Under the pieces are notes generated by a model. That model was not told the DNA's origin, searched no databases, and was given only the letters and a program-made list of their open reading frames with translations. 64,000 bases of DNA, from NCBI RefSeq assembly GCF_027887165.1, contig NC_077231.1, positions 191,656,834 to 191,720,833 of the forward strand. The letters run 5' to 3'. The DNA comes from Monodelphis domestica (Eukaryota > Chordata > Mammalia > Didelphimorphia > Didelphidae). The translations under genes were made by a program, and so were the position numbers. This document shows positions 12,535 through 23,671 of the stretch, piece by piece (position 1 is the stretch's first letter; each line of letters starts with the position of its first letter).

Positions 12535-12690
12535 TCCATTCTTGAACTTGTAAGGTAAATTATCTAGGTGTTATTTTCATCTCCATTTTATTTTAGGGGT
12601 CCAGAGAGGACAAGTGACTTGTCTAAGATCACAAAATGAAGAAAGGGCAGAGCTGGAATGTGAATCCAGGTCATCATGATAATGATATCT
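12535..12690 (-). repeat. MIR fragment, antisense
   Basis: GACAAGTGACTTGTCTAAGA, GCAGAGCTGGAATGTGAATC and CAGGTCATCATG, in antisense MIR order. Confidence 0.65.
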
Positions 12691-13710
12691 ATTCTTGGCA
12701 GTGTGGGAAAATGAGCAGAATGGTTCATAGTTCAAATTTTTTTATGACTAAAACTTAGTTCTGTGTATTTTAAATGTGCAAAGTCAATGATTAGGAAGCT
12801 AAACCAATTAGGATGGTCAATATATCTTAAGAAAGAAATGATGATGTTTCTTTCTGATGGTATATGATAGTGAGCAGAAAATGAACAGTTTTCTTTTTAT
12901 ATAGCAATACCTCATTAATTTGGACCCCATTATTTTATAATTATTTGAATAGAATCAGACCAAAGCTTATTTTCAATTCAATTTTGATTCAACATATTTT
13001 TATTGAACTACCTAGTGAATAAAACCATGCTGTGCACAGAAGGCAATAAAAAAGTAATAAATTTGCCCTAGTTTCTTTGCTTATGTGCTTTATAATGGGG
13101 GAGAAGACATGATACATTCACACATAACTGCAATGTAAAACTGCAAATAATAAGGAGTTTGACATGTTTGCACTGTCTGAAATGAAAGGATTTGCAAAAA
13201 CAGGTTAAGTACAATATGACAGGGGATCTCTTTAATCTGTACAGGTGACACAAATGCATTAAAACAATTATTTGTGTCCAATTTTTCAATAGCAAATGAT
13301 GTATATATTGCTTAAAACAATTCTAATAGGATAGCTACTTGCCAACACAGTCAACGCATAGGTCTACACTAGTAATTTCTTTTTCATTTTACTAATTGGA
13401 CATGGAAATAATACAGCTGCGTTTATTTAAAGGTTTTTGTTTCTATAGCTTAGGCTTTCAACTAATGCATACCGGTTCCTTTCCAATTAGTCTGCATTAC
13501 TGAAATCTTGTAATACTGAAATTTCTCCCACTTGATATTTATCCTCCAGTATGACTTTTTCCCTAGAAGTCATTCAACTTGTAATTTATTAACTTCTGTA
13601 TCTACTTTCATCCAAGAACATTTCTGACACAATATCCATGGCCAATTCTTAGAAGACATTTCTTGTCAAAATCATGAAATATTCTAAAGATCTACTTGCT
13701 GAATGAGTGA
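12691..13710. other. Unassigned intergenic sequence
   Basis: About 1 kb without a recognised repeat or coding signature. Overlapping short minus-strand frames at 13068-13295 look like chance. Confidence 0.5.
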
Positions 13711-13953
13711 ATTTTCTTCTCTTTTCCTCCCTTCTTTCATCTCTTCCTTTTACCTCACTTCCATCCTTCTTTCCTTCCTATTTTTCTATTTATCTTCCTT
13801 TTCCATCCTCCTTTTTCTTCTTAATTTCTTTCTTTTCCTCTCCTTTCCTTCCTTCCTTCCATTCCTTCCGTGTTTCCTTCCTTCCTCCCATTCCTTCTTT
13901 GTTTCCTTCCTTCCTCCCTTCCTTCCTTCCTCCCTTCCTTCCTTCCTCCCTCC

Positions 13954-14001
<48 letters not shown>

Positions 14002-14002
14002 C
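13711..14002. repeat. Polypyrimidine microsatellite (TTCC)n then (CT)n
   Basis: Degenerate TTCC/TTCT units from 13711, more regular CCTT/CCCT units from 13840, then a pure (CT)n run of about 43 bp at 13957-13999. The graded purity suggests stepwise growth from an older tetramer tract. Open frames on both strands are artefacts. Confidence 0.95.
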
Positions 14003-14595
14003 CCTTCCTTCATCTTCACATAATTGCTTTTTCCATAAAACTAGGGATGACAAAAAGAAAGATAAATCATAAGTGAAATTTTTGTCATGCATTGAATTTC
14101 TCTTTGTAGTTAATCTTCCTAACTGTCATGAAGCTCCCTATCCTAAATCATCAATGGACTGCTAGATGTCAAATCTTCCTTAAAATCCCTCCCAATTTCA
14201 CAAAACAGATAAGTAATCGTCTATACTTTTGAGAGAAATGATGGGAAAAGGGTAAAGAAAGCCATTAAATATCTTATTTTCCACTTGGTAAAGGAAACAC
14301 TGGTTATTATTCAATTTCCCTACCCTCTATCTGTCATTGAGACTAATTTCAGTGGTGTTATGGGCAAAGTCAATAATAAGGGGTGAAAATGCATGGCATA
14401 TAGCAGATGGAGGTCTATCACTGACTTCTATTCCCTGTGGATATGGGATACAGGGAATAAAGATAAATACAGGAAAAAATCATTCCACAAGCTTTTGCAT
14501 GTCTTACCTTTATAAATGAAAGCATTTTGTGAAACATAAAGTTTCATGTAATTATATCATTAACATTATTATTGCTTCTTTCAATGATCAATTCA
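14003..14595. other. Unassigned intergenic sequence
   Basis: Nothing recognisable apart from the flanking microsatellite. Confidence 0.45.
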
Positions 14596-14832
14596 TCAAA
14601 TCTCTCAACCTTTATGCTACTATTTTAGCATCTATTCCTCTTACTTTCCTACTCAATCCTTAAATGGTTTTCTCTTACATCCAGAATCAAGTATAAGATC
14701 CTCTATTTGACTTATAAAATCTTTCACAATCCATCTTCCCAAATTAGTTCTATATTGCTCTTCTTCCTGCACAATATAATCAATTTTTGCTACCTTTGCA
14801 TACTGTCCTAACTCCCAATCCAACTCAATAAA
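14596..14832 (+). repeat. L2 LINE fragment
   Basis: ATCAAGTATAAGATCCTCTA, ATAAAATCTTTCACAATCCA and ATTGCTCTTCTTCCTGCACA follow the L2 3' region order also seen at 20000-20255. Confidence 0.6.
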
Positions 14833-15059
14833 CATATATTAAGCCCCTATTTTGTTACAACCAGTATGATACAATTAATGGGAAGCTCAGAATCTAAAGA
14901 TGGAAACAACCAACAAAAAGAGGCAGGAAAGCATGGAGATGGGATAAGAATGAGAGTCCAACAAAATCTTGTTGCATGGAGTTGAAACCCAATCAGACCC
15001 CAGATATAAAGTGATTTTACTGACATGAAAGTTAATTTCTGCCCTCTATATTTTAGTCA

Positions 15060-15290
15060 CGTTCCACTCTTTAAGACTCTATTTGGGGGTTTCTTGGCAG
15101 TGACACTAGATTGGTTTGCCGTTTTCTTCTACGACTCATTTTACAGTTGATGAGATAAGGCAAACTAGATTAAGTAACTTGTCCAGGTTCACATAGCTAG
15201 TAAGATTCTGAGACCATTTTTTGAACTCGGGAAGATACGTCTTTCTGACCTCAGCACTGCTCTCAATCTGCTGCACTACCAGGGTGTCAG
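15060..15290 (-). repeat. Marsupial SINE with MIR-like core, antisense
   Basis: GGTTTCTTGGCAGTGACACT, GATTGGTTTGCCGTTTTCTT, TAACTTGTCCAGGTTCACAT and TCTGCTGCACTACCAGG. Confidence 0.85.
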
Positions 15291-15480
15291 AAAGGCATAA
15301 GTTCAAATTCTGCTTCAGATACTAGCTATATGAGCCTAAGCAAATTACTTAACTTTTCAGCCTGTTTTCTTATCTGCAAAGTAGAGATATTGATATCCTA
15401 GGGAAGTTGTGAGCTTATAATGTGATACATGGAAAGCACTTTTGCAAACTTTAAAGTTTTCTATAAATTCCAGCTTTTAT
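15291..15480 (+). repeat. MIR, sense
   Basis: AAGTTCAAATTCTGCTTCAG, TATATGAGCCTAAGCAAATT, CCTGTTTTCTTATCTGCAAA and GGAAAGCACTTTTGCAAACT. It abuts the preceding antisense SINE. Confidence 0.85.
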
Positions 15481-16131
15481 TATTCTTTCTTAGAAGGGAG
15501 AAACCATTTGTGCCTTAAGTTGCATATAAGCATAGTTATAACCATCTCTACAATTACTGAGCCTTAGCAAATAGCATTTTATGGACTATAATCTTTTGTA
15601 TCAACTTCCTTTTAAAAACATTAATGCTGTGTTCAAATCTAAATGATTTCTCACTATGGAGTATCATTAATAAAATTCTTTTGAGGGTAGCTGGGGGTTA
15701 ATTCAGGCTATAGTTTCAAATATTTGTACTCTTATTCACTTGTGTTCCTGTATAACAGTTTATTCTTCTCCTGCTCTGGGCAAGATGCCTCAATTTCAGA
15801 CAACTTTGGCACTTCCTCCTATTATTTTACATTTGTTCATCTGCCCACAGAGGAAAAAACTAGCAGCTATCTTCCTTACAAGATCAACCACATAGAGAAA
15901 GACCAGATCTTTCACTCCCTTGACCAAATAAGTGTTGAATTTGAATATACTACAATTACCGTTTGTTTTCTATCACCATGAGTTGAGTTTTAAAACAGTT
16001 TTAAGAATTATATTAAATATTCATAATTGAGCATACATGATAGGGAAAATGTAGAAAACTGACATTTATTTTTTCCTGGTGCCATTTTTGTCAATAAAAT
16101 TCTAATATTCAGATTGTGATGGAAACAATCT
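15481..16131. other. Unassigned intergenic sequence
   Basis: No recognised repeat. The 85-codon frame at 15724-15981 lacks family features. Confidence 0.45.
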
Positions 16132-16380
16132 GCACAATAATAATATTTATATAGTGTTTTAAGGTCTCCAGAGACTTTACAAATATTATCTCATTTTTTT
16201 CTCATAATAATCCCAGCATGTAAGTGCTATTATCCACATTTTATAGTTGAGGAATAGAAGCAGACAAAGGTTAAGGGATTTGCCCAGGATCATACAGCTA
16301 GTAAATGTCTGAGATGGTATTTGAACTCAGGTCTTCCTGAGGTCCAGCATAGTCTCCACTGTACCATCTAACTGCCCCAT
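16132..16380 (-). repeat. MIR, antisense, near full length
   Basis: AATAATATTTATATAGTGTT, GAGACTTTACAAATATTATC, GGATTTGCCCAGGATCATAC, GGTATTTGAACTCAGGTCTT and CTGTACCATCTAACTGCCCC. Confidence 0.9.
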
Positions 16381-16917
16381 GGAAGTAAGATATCATAGGC
16401 ACAGCAGCACCAAGAGTTGATTTTTCTATAGTCTTATAGTTAGATGTGTGTTTGGGTGGGTGAGTGGGAGGACTGTGTAAAAGCTTGAAAAGAATATAAT
16501 CGCATTATCCCCTTAGAAGGGAATCTGGAGGAAATTAAACCAGAAGCAAACTCTCTTTTCCATCAAATAGAAAAATAGGTTCACATTTGCAATAATTTTA
16601 GCATAATGTGCCTAAGAAAGAAAATGAACACAAAAAGGAAAAAAAATCCCATTTAAAAAACATGTGAAGTCCTACAGTAAGGCATTGAGAAAGAAAATTC
16701 AAGCACAATAAGGTGAAATGATGGTTTTGTAAATGTCCTTTGCCCCAACTCTTGCCATCAAAGTCCTGGCTCTGTCAAGTGGTTCCACATTAGAAACTTA
16801 TTTTTCCTCCCAGTAGAAGAAATTAAGCAGGGATTATCTTACCTTTCTTTTTGTATTGCCTCTTTTGTGTGCAAGGAAATATGAGCATGCATACATGCAC
16901 ACACACAAAATCAATGA
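16381..16917. other. Unassigned intergenic sequence
   Basis: A-rich sequence without recognised features. Confidence 0.45.
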
Positions 16918-17365
16918 TATTTTTCTCCCTTGTTTATCAGTGAGGAAACAGGTTCAGAGATACAAAAACATTTGCCGGTGATCACACAGTGCAGTAAGAA
17001 TAATTTTGGAAAAACATGGAAAGACCAACAAAATATTATGAAGAATAAAACGAGTAGAACCAAAAGGACATTATATACAGTAATAGAAATATTGTTTGAA
17101 GAATGTCTTATGTTTTTTTTTCCATCTCCAGAAAAAGAACTGATAAGAAGAAATATGTAGAAGATTATTTTATATATACATATATCTTTTTTGTCAAGTA
17201 ATGCCTTCTCGAAAAGAGGAAGGGGAAAGAGAGAAGGATTAACTGGGTATTTATATGTAACAAGCTATTTAATTAATTTTTAAAAAGAAGATTGGGGATT
17301 GGAATTGGAACCAAAGTCTCCCACCTCCAAGTCTGAACTCCTACTAGCATACCATGCTGCCAAGC
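16918..17365 (-). repeat. MIR, antisense, interrupted by an L1 3' end
   Basis: The left portion (TATCAGTGAGGAAACAGGTT, CGGTGATCACACAGTGCAG) stops near 16990. The right portion resumes after 17288 with TTGGAACCAAAGTCTCCCAC and TAGCATACCATGCTGCC. Together they make one antisense MIR split by a younger insertion. Confidence 0.6.
16992..17288 (+). mobile_element. L1-like LINE 3' end inserted into MIR
   Basis: ATAATTTTGGAAAAACATGG, AATAAAACGAGTAGAACCAA, CAGTAATAGAAATATTGTTT and CCAGAAAAAGAACTGATAAG, ending AATTAATTTTTAAAAAG. The same order occurs at 38142-38365 and 31712-32130, which are also sense 3' ends. I see no clear target-site duplication. Confidence 0.6.
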
Positions 17366-17494
17366 CATTAAGATAAATAGAAATAGAAGGGAGGAAAAAT
17401 ATAGACTTTGATATTTACCCATTTTCTTCATTGCTTATATCTCTTAAAGGTTTTTTTTAAACTACTTATTAATGAATTAATGAATTTTTCATAA

Positions 17495-17695
17495 TCGATT
17501 AATAAATCCATACTTTATTTATTTGCAATGAATGAATGAAGCATATCTAACCACTTACTATGTGCAAAGTATTGTGCTAAACACTTAGGAAAATAAAAGC
17601 AAAAATTCCTTGTTCTCAAGGAGCTTTAATGGAGTAGACAGACACATATAAAAGGTTTCAGTTGCAAGGTCTTATGATCCTTATGGTGCAGCAGC
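17495..17695 (-). repeat. L2-type 3' end, antisense
   Basis: GAATGAATGAAGCATATCTA at the edge, then CTTACTATGTGCAAAGTATT, GTGCTAAACACTTAGG and TTCTCAAGGAGCTTTAATGG, the reverse of the L2 terminal sequence. Confidence 0.7.
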
Positions 17696-18544
17696 AAAAC
17701 AGATGAGATTCTCTCTTTTTTAATGTTTTTCCACTGGAGTTTGGGGGTGGGACTCGGTTTCTCATTCTGAACTTTTTGAAAGTGCCAAGGACTTTCTTCT
17801 TTTGGGGTTCTTCAATAGATGTAACATACCAGCATCTCCACAAGGATTGCTTGCCAAGATGATGACCATGGGCAATTGCATTCTTGAACTCTTAGCTTCA
17901 GCATCCTGGTCTATCTCCCTTTGGGTCCAAAGGGAATATGGTGGTCAAGGTGATGAGTGGTTTGATTTTTCTGGTATGTGCTGCCTGTCTCTCCCTCAGA
18001 ATAGCTTACTATTTTAACACCTAGACAGTCTTGCTTGCCCCAGGTGTGGCAATTAGTTAGTGGGCTGTGGGAATGGTTGGTTCTTCTCCATAGGAGTTGC
18101 TCCTTCCAATGATGGAAGTAAGGGCTAGGCTGGAAGCAGCACTGGTGGTCTAGGGGGTTTTGATCATCTCATGGCTCCTGTAACCTACCTGCCTGTTTGT
18201 GAGAGTTGGTCAACAGTTGTTGCTGATAGTAGTAATGAAGGCAATAAGTAATAATGAAGGTAAACCTCTCTACAATAATTTCTCACCCTCAATTATGCCT
18301 GTGGGACTGGAAGCAGTAATAAAATTTGTTTATTGACAAATAAAACAATGACTATTTTATTATATAGACTCATGGTACCATAAATATGCCTAATAACATG
18401 ATCTTTTAAAATGTAATATACTGTCCTATCTTTTATATAGCTTTCTAAAAATATCAACACAAATTGACTAGAACATTTGAAATAAAAAGTGATTTTAAAA
18501 ATAAATTTTACATAAAAGTATATCCAAATAACTAAAGATACATA
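17696..18544. other. Unassigned intergenic sequence
   Basis: No repeat or gene recognised. Two short overlapping frames near 17658-18017 show no family signature. Confidence 0.45.
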
Positions 18545-18745
18545 TACATTCCTAGGATCATGGCTCTAAAGTTGGAAGGGACTTAAAGGACAATTTAGTC
18601 CAAACTTGTTCATGTTGATGATAGGGAAAATAAAGTCCAAGGAATAAGTCACAGAGGTAGTAAGAGGAAGAGACTAAATTCAAACTCAGGACTTATGACT
18701 CCAAGTTCTACATCATTTCTAATGTAGTATGCTGCTTCCCTGTTC
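18545..18745 (-). repeat. MIR-related repeat, antisense
   Basis: ATCATGGCTCTAAAGTTGGA, GGGACTTAAAGGACAATTTA, GTCCAAACTTG and ATTCAAACTCAGGACTTATG. A similar left end (feature-identical wording apart from substitutions) occurs at 10205 and 36275. Confidence 0.65.
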
Positions 18746-18784
18746 AGTTAATTTTAAGAACTTGCTACATACATAGCATATACA

Positions 18785-19045
18785 TGTAAGGCAGCAAGGT
18801 TGAACAATGGATAGAGTGCCAGATCAAAAGTCAGGAAGACTCAAGTTCAAATCCAGCTTCAGACACTTACTTAGCTGTATTACCCTGGACAAGTCACTTC
18901 ACCCTGTTTGCCTTAGTTTCCTCATTTGTAAAATGAACTAGAGAAGAAAATGAAAAGCCACTTTAGTAACATTACCAAGAAAATCCCAATAGGGTCACAG
19001 AGTCAGACACAACTGAAACAAATGAACAATAGCAACAAACATATA
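18785..19045 (+). repeat. Marsupial tRNA-derived SINE with MIR-like core
   Basis: Complete order: AAGGTTGAACAATGGATAGA, AAGTTCAAATCCAGCTTCAG, TTACCCTGGACAAGTCACTT, TGTAAAATGAACTAGAGAAG, ATAGGGTCACAGAGTCAGAC and a CAACTGAAACAA end. Confidence 0.9.
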
Positions 19046-19974
19046 TAGCAATATGTTGGGAACCAGTGAATAAAAAATGATTCAGGTGCTATCGCTGTCC
19101 CTCATGAAACTAATAACTGAGTAAGATACTGCCTCTACACAAAGAAGTCTGGTATAAAAAGTAAAAATTGCACCCATATCCATGCTATTAGTTTGTAAGC
19201 TGTTCAACTGGGAATTCAGAGCACAATTCTAGAAGGGTTTAGACTTTGGAAGAAACCATTTGGAGTACAAAGTAATCACAGCTACACTATAGGAAAATTT
19301 GGAATGTCAGTTCAATTTGTAATGTAACCAGGATTGTATTATCTCAGGAGAACATTAGAAAGAAGGACAGCATGTCCCTAAACGGAGCTGGAAGGCCATG
19401 CTTTATCCTTGGGCTCTCCACCTATTCCCAGAATCAAGGCTTCTCTAATACACATTCTGACTGTGGAATGAATTAAACGTGGCCTCGAGTGAAGAGTGCT
19501 AAGATCAAAAGAGCCAATTAAACACATTATTTTCATTTATTAGGCCCTGGCAGAATAACTGGTGCTCTTATAAATACCGGGAGAGATACCGTTCATGCCC
19601 TGGCTGTCTCAAAGGCTAAATAAAACCTACATTTTTTTTAAAGGTGAAAAGACTAGGAAATATTCCCAGAAGCAATTTGGTTTTGTAGCACTCTTCTGTT
19701 ACAGGTTTTCCTTTCACCCTCCTAATCTCTCTTTTTTACCCTCCTGGAGCAAACTGCAGGAAAGGATCAGCATTTAAAAGCGTTATGGAAGAAGTGTTAC
19801 AAACCACTTTAAATCATACCTAAAAGAGGGATTTTTGCTTTTTTTTTCATCCCTTAGGCTCTTTAAAACATTTTTGAATATATCCTTTGGTGTCACACTC
19901 AGTGCCTCACTAACCCCAAATAGCCAACATTTCTACCTTCCTTTTCCACATCAATTCTCTGTGACCCCCTTCTT
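19046..19974. other. Unique intergenic sequence; possible conserved non-coding element at 19440-19640
   Basis: No repeat family recognised. Around 19465-19600 the sequence has several homeodomain-like ATTA/TAAT cores (AGCCAATTAAACACATTATT) within a stretch of mixed composition, unlike the drifted repeats around it. Conservation cannot be judged from one sequence. Confidence 0.35.
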
Positions 19975-19999
19975 CCCCTTGTGCAATCATCCCAATCCC

Positions 20000-20255
20000 A
20001 ACTCATACCCTCTCAGCTAGACTCCAGGAGTCTCTTCATATGTCTCTCTGCCTTAACTCCTTAACTCCAATCCTTTCTCCTGTAGATCGACAGTCATTCC
20101 TGCCAAACATGGGTCTGACCATCGCCCCCCTCGAGCCACAAATTACTGATTTACCTCCAGGATCAAATATCAAATTCTCTGATGGACACTGAAAGCTCTT
20201 CACAATCAGCCCCTTCCTCCATTTCTAGTGTTCTTACACTTTATTCCCCTCTGGT
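20000..20255 (+). repeat. L2 LINE 3' region
   Basis: TGGGTCTGACCATCGCCCCC, TTACCTCCAGGATCAAATAT, GAAAGCTCTTCACAATCAGC and GTGTTCTTACACTTTATTCC. Confidence 0.8.
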
Positions 20256-20452
20256 TTGGAGGCAGCCAGAGGCACAGCAAATGGAGTGTTGGGTTTAGAG
20301 TCAGGAAGAGAAGAGAACAAATCTAACCTTAAATCTTCAGTCACTAGGAGACCCAGGGAAAGTCCCTGCACCACTGGCTACCTCAGTTTCCTCAACTGTT
20401 AAAAAGGAAGATGAATAGCACCTACTTGTACTTCTCACAGTTGTGAGTATCT
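20256..20452 (+). repeat. MIR-type SINE, sense
   Basis: GGAGTGTTGGGTTTAGAGTC, CCCAGGGAAAGTCCCTGCAC and TACCTCAGTTTCCTCAACTG, with a GAATAGCACCTACTTGTAC tail that leads directly into the pentamer array. Confidence 0.7.
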
Positions 20453-20725
20453 CAATATAATATGATATGATATGATATGATGTGATATAATATAGTATAA
20501 TATGATATGATATAATATAGCATAATATAATATAACACAATATACATAATATAACATAACATAATATAATGTAATGTAATATAATGTAACATAACATAAC
20601 GTACCGTACCGTACCATACCATAAAGTAACATAACATAATGTAACATAGCATAATGTAACATAACGTAATGTAACATAGTATAGTATAGTATAATATAAT
20701 ATAATTAATATAGTATAATTAATAT
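20453..20725. repeat. Pentanucleotide repeat array with shifting unit
   Basis: About 270 bp with a 5-bp period. On the plus strand the unit changes along the array: TGATA, then TAATA, TAACA/TAATG, a short block of GTACC near 20600-20617, back to TAACA/TAATG, then TAGTA and TAATA. Tyrosine/leucine-rich minus-strand frames through it are artefacts. Confidence 0.95.
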
Positions 20726-20839
20726 AATATAAATAATAAATGGATAACAATAGCACCTACATATTATGTTGAGAGTCAACTATTAGATATAAAATTCTTT
20801 GAAAATCTTATATCACTATAAAAATTCTAATAAATAAGG

Positions 20840-21045
20840 CTAATGGGACTGCTAAGTGACTCAATGGATTGAGAACCATACCTAGAGACAGGAGGTCCTG
20901 GGTTCAAATCTGTACTTAGACACTTCCTAGCTGTGTGACCCTGGGCAAGTCATGTAATCCCAGTTGCCTAGCCCTTATTGCTCTTCTGCCTAGCGACCAA
21001 TACTTAGTATTGATTCTAAGATGGAAGGTAAGGGTTAAAAAAAAG
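20840..21045 (+). repeat. Marsupial tRNA-derived SINE, well preserved
   Basis: GGGACTGCTAAGTGACTCAA, GGGTTCAAATCTGTACTTAG, GCTGTGTGACCCTGGGCAAG, CCAATACTTAGTATTGATTC and ATGGAAGGTAAGGGTTAAAA with a short A-rich tail. Confidence 0.92.
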
Positions 21046-21337
21046 AAATTACATCAGGGACTTTGAGAGCTATCTAGCTGTGGCATAATCAAAGAAAGAC
21101 AAAGGGAAGGATAAATCCTGAATGACTTAGCATAAAAGCATATTCTCAAAACACAGAGTGAAATCAAATGATAAAATAAGGAATTATTTAAGAGTAGCAA
21201 TGGATTGCATTCACATATTGTATAAGTCAAAAAGAAGAAGAGCTGGTTAGGTGGTAATAAGAAGAGATAAATATCTATGTGTGTCATTGCTAAGAGAAAG
21301 TGAGAAAGGTTCTCCAAAACACTAATTATTATCATTA

Positions 21338-21605
21338 TATTGTTTATTGTTATTATTCATTAACTACTATTTATATGGTACTTAAAAGTTTACAAAGTAC
21401 CTTGTAAACATGATCTCATTTTGTTCTCATAACCATCCTGGGAGATGGGTACTATTCTTATCCTGACTTTACAGGTGAGAAAACTAAGGCAAATAGTGTC
21501 TTGCCCTTAAGGTAATCGCTAGGGGCCACACAACTAATAAGCTGATAACACAGGTATTCTTGATTCCACATCTGGAACTCCATTCACTATGACACCCAGC
21601 TTGAG
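21338..21605 (-). repeat. MIR, antisense
   Basis: TTATATGGTACTTAAAAGTT, ACAAAGTACCTTGTAAACAT, TCATAACCATCCTGGGAGAT, TTACAGGTGAGAAAACTAAG and TGACACCCAGC. Confidence 0.85.
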
Positions 21606-21985
21606 TTTTAATATTATCTTTGTCATTTTTATTGTCAAGAAGGAAACTCTCAAAATTGTTTTAAATTGCATTTTTCTTATTCTGAGTTATTTGTAGCATG
21701 ATTACACTGTGGCATACTTATGAGAGGATGTAAACAAAAATGTCATAAGATATAAAGTCTTAGATGATTTATTATTTGTTTCATTGGTGAGATTATGCCT
21801 GTGGGTGAAATAACAGATTCATTGGAGGATCTGAGAAATAATGTCTTATTTTTCCAACACTATTCTTTCCCGAAGCCCACTCCCTACTAGAACTGTCTAG
21901 TATAAGAAAGAAGCAAAGTTAAATAAAACAGACATAGTGATCATACCAGAAAGCATATGGTTTATTCTATATCTATAGTCTACTT
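21606..21985. other. Unassigned intergenic sequence
   Basis: Nothing recognisable. Confidence 0.45.
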
Positions 21986-21986
21986 A

Positions 21987-22025
<39 letters not shown>

Positions 22026-22034
22026 GTCTCTCTC

Positions 22035-22075
<41 letters not shown>
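21986..22075. repeat. Compound microsatellite (CT)n(AT)n
   Basis: CT dinucleotides with a few interruptions from 21987 to 22034, followed by about 38 bp of AT dinucleotides. Confidence 0.97.
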
Positions 22076-22078
<3 letters not shown>

Positions 22079-22884
22079 CCTACTAAGATAAGGATGGCAT
22101 ATATAATTCATCAGTCTTATTGAACCTTTATTCAGGATGGGTCTTTGCATTGATCTGAATGCAAACATCTTTCTGATAATAGGTCACATATCTATCTCCT
22201 CCTACCAGGAGAATGGAGTCATTGTGATTCTCCATGGCATTGCTAAAGTCAATTAGAAGATCCAAACTCACTGGTCAGAAATACAGGAAGCAACTTTTCC
22301 CCAAGCTATTGGGAACCATAATAATCCAGGAACCAGAACTGAGGATGAAAGAACTAAAGCCTGTGGAGTGTGATTCACAATCCACAGCTCATTCTCTTCT
22401 CTAACTTGGAAACTCAGCTGAGGATGCTCGAGAAATGTTCTCTTGCCCCAGAATGTCTCCTTAATGCAGAAGGTGGAGTGGTCCTCTAGGAGGAAGAAGG
22501 GGGAGGAAGAGAGAAATAATAATCCTGTTTAGAAGTGAGGATGAAGGAAAAGTCAAGATATGGCACAGCTTCAAGAGGAGTGTTTTCAGAAGTATGCAAA
22601 GAAGACTAGGAAATCAAGACTGGATGCCAAGCCTCAGGAAGATGGAACATACATGATAAAGCTGGAGAAAAGCACCTGCTCTATTTAGCTGCATGAATTG
22701 ATTTGTGGGGGCTCCAACCTGCTCTATGTTGTTCAAAGCTGCAGGTCCAGTGTGTGGAGTATGAGAAGGTAGGCATACACGTTTCCAGATTTGAAGATTA
22801 TGTACAGAAAATTGTCGTTGCTGATTTCAACAAGATCTAAGAGTGTGAATCTGAAACTAAAATAAAAGCTGACACTGAAAGGGA
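22076..22884. other. Unidentified mixed-composition sequence, possible gene fossil
   Basis: Not AT-rich like its neighbours and not a repeat family I know. Plus-strand translation near 22560-22680 gives an open stretch containing QEECFQKYAKKTRKSRLDAK and QEDGTYMIKLEKS, and near 22750-22840 another with VGIHVSRFEDYVQK. Both are interrupted by stops. I cannot name a parent protein. Confidence 0.25.
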
Positions 22885-23030
22885 AAAAGCACCTATTCTA
22901 ACCCCTCTTTGCACAAATGAGGAAACTCAGGCCCAGAGAGGTTGAGTAATTTGTCTAACTATGTAAGGGTAACAGGCAGAATCAAAGTATTTTATCCTTT
23001 GATTCTATATCTGATGCCCTTTTCATGACA
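22885..23030 (-). repeat. MIR-like fragment, antisense
   Basis: CACAAATGAGGAAACTCAGG, CCCAGAGAGGTTGAGTAATT and CATGACACTATGCA. Confidence 0.65.
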
Positions 23031-23267
23031 CTATGCAAAAACTATATATTTACATGGGCAAGCAATATTCTAAAATTGTGATTATATGCTTTTTGAAAGG
23101 ATGCAATCTCATTTGATTTTTCTGATGTTTAAATGTACAATGCTATGTAATGTTTTAGCATAATTCTTTGAAAACACAGCTTAAGACAATAAAATCAACA
23201 ACAATCTACATAGGGTATAAAAAAGTGAAAGTCAGTCAAAAATGCTTAGGTGCCAAAGGGTTGAAGT

Positions 23268-23600
23268 CAAGACACTAAGCACTTATTAAGCATTTATTAT
23301 GTGCCAGTCACTGTGCTAAACACTGGAGATTCAAATAGGAATGAAAAGAAGGGCAGTCCCTGCCCTCAAGAAGCTTACATTCTACTGGAGACAGGGTTGT
23401 GGGAATTAGGAAATAACACATAAAAAGAAAACTTAAAGGAAGTTGAGGGGAGGAAGCATGGGAAAATTTAAAAAGATGGGAGAATCAGGAACAGAGCCCA
23501 GAGAGGAGTGAACAGGAATTCATTATGGGTCCTTCTATAAATTGTAGGTTCCACAAGGAATTTGCCAAACAGAGGAAGGGGCCAGATCTTTCTAGCTGAG
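23268..23600 (-). repeat. L2-lineage repeat, antisense
   Basis: AAGCATTTATTATGTGCCAG, TCACTGTGCTAAACACTGG and CCCTGCCCTCAAGAAGCTTA. Related copies in the window at 17495, 42538, 44840, 60190 and 63015 are all antisense. The body continues into CAGAGGAAGGGGCCAGATCT-type sequence. Confidence 0.75.
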
Positions 23601-23671
23601 AAGAATGCTACAGTATGAAAAAAGAAGAGTAGAAAGAGAGGAGGCTGGAGAGGAGTTCTTAAAGATAGTAT

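Noticed and set aside
13703..14092. Overlapping frames on both strands
   Set aside because: All run through the polypyrimidine microsatellite.
20337..20756. 139-codon tyrosine-rich minus-strand frame
   Set aside because: Translation of the pentamer array.
20880..20945. tRNA gene candidates from A/B-box-like sequences
   Set aside because: The GGTTCAAAT boxes sit in SINE copies repeated throughout the window and no cloverleaf with paired acceptor stem forms.
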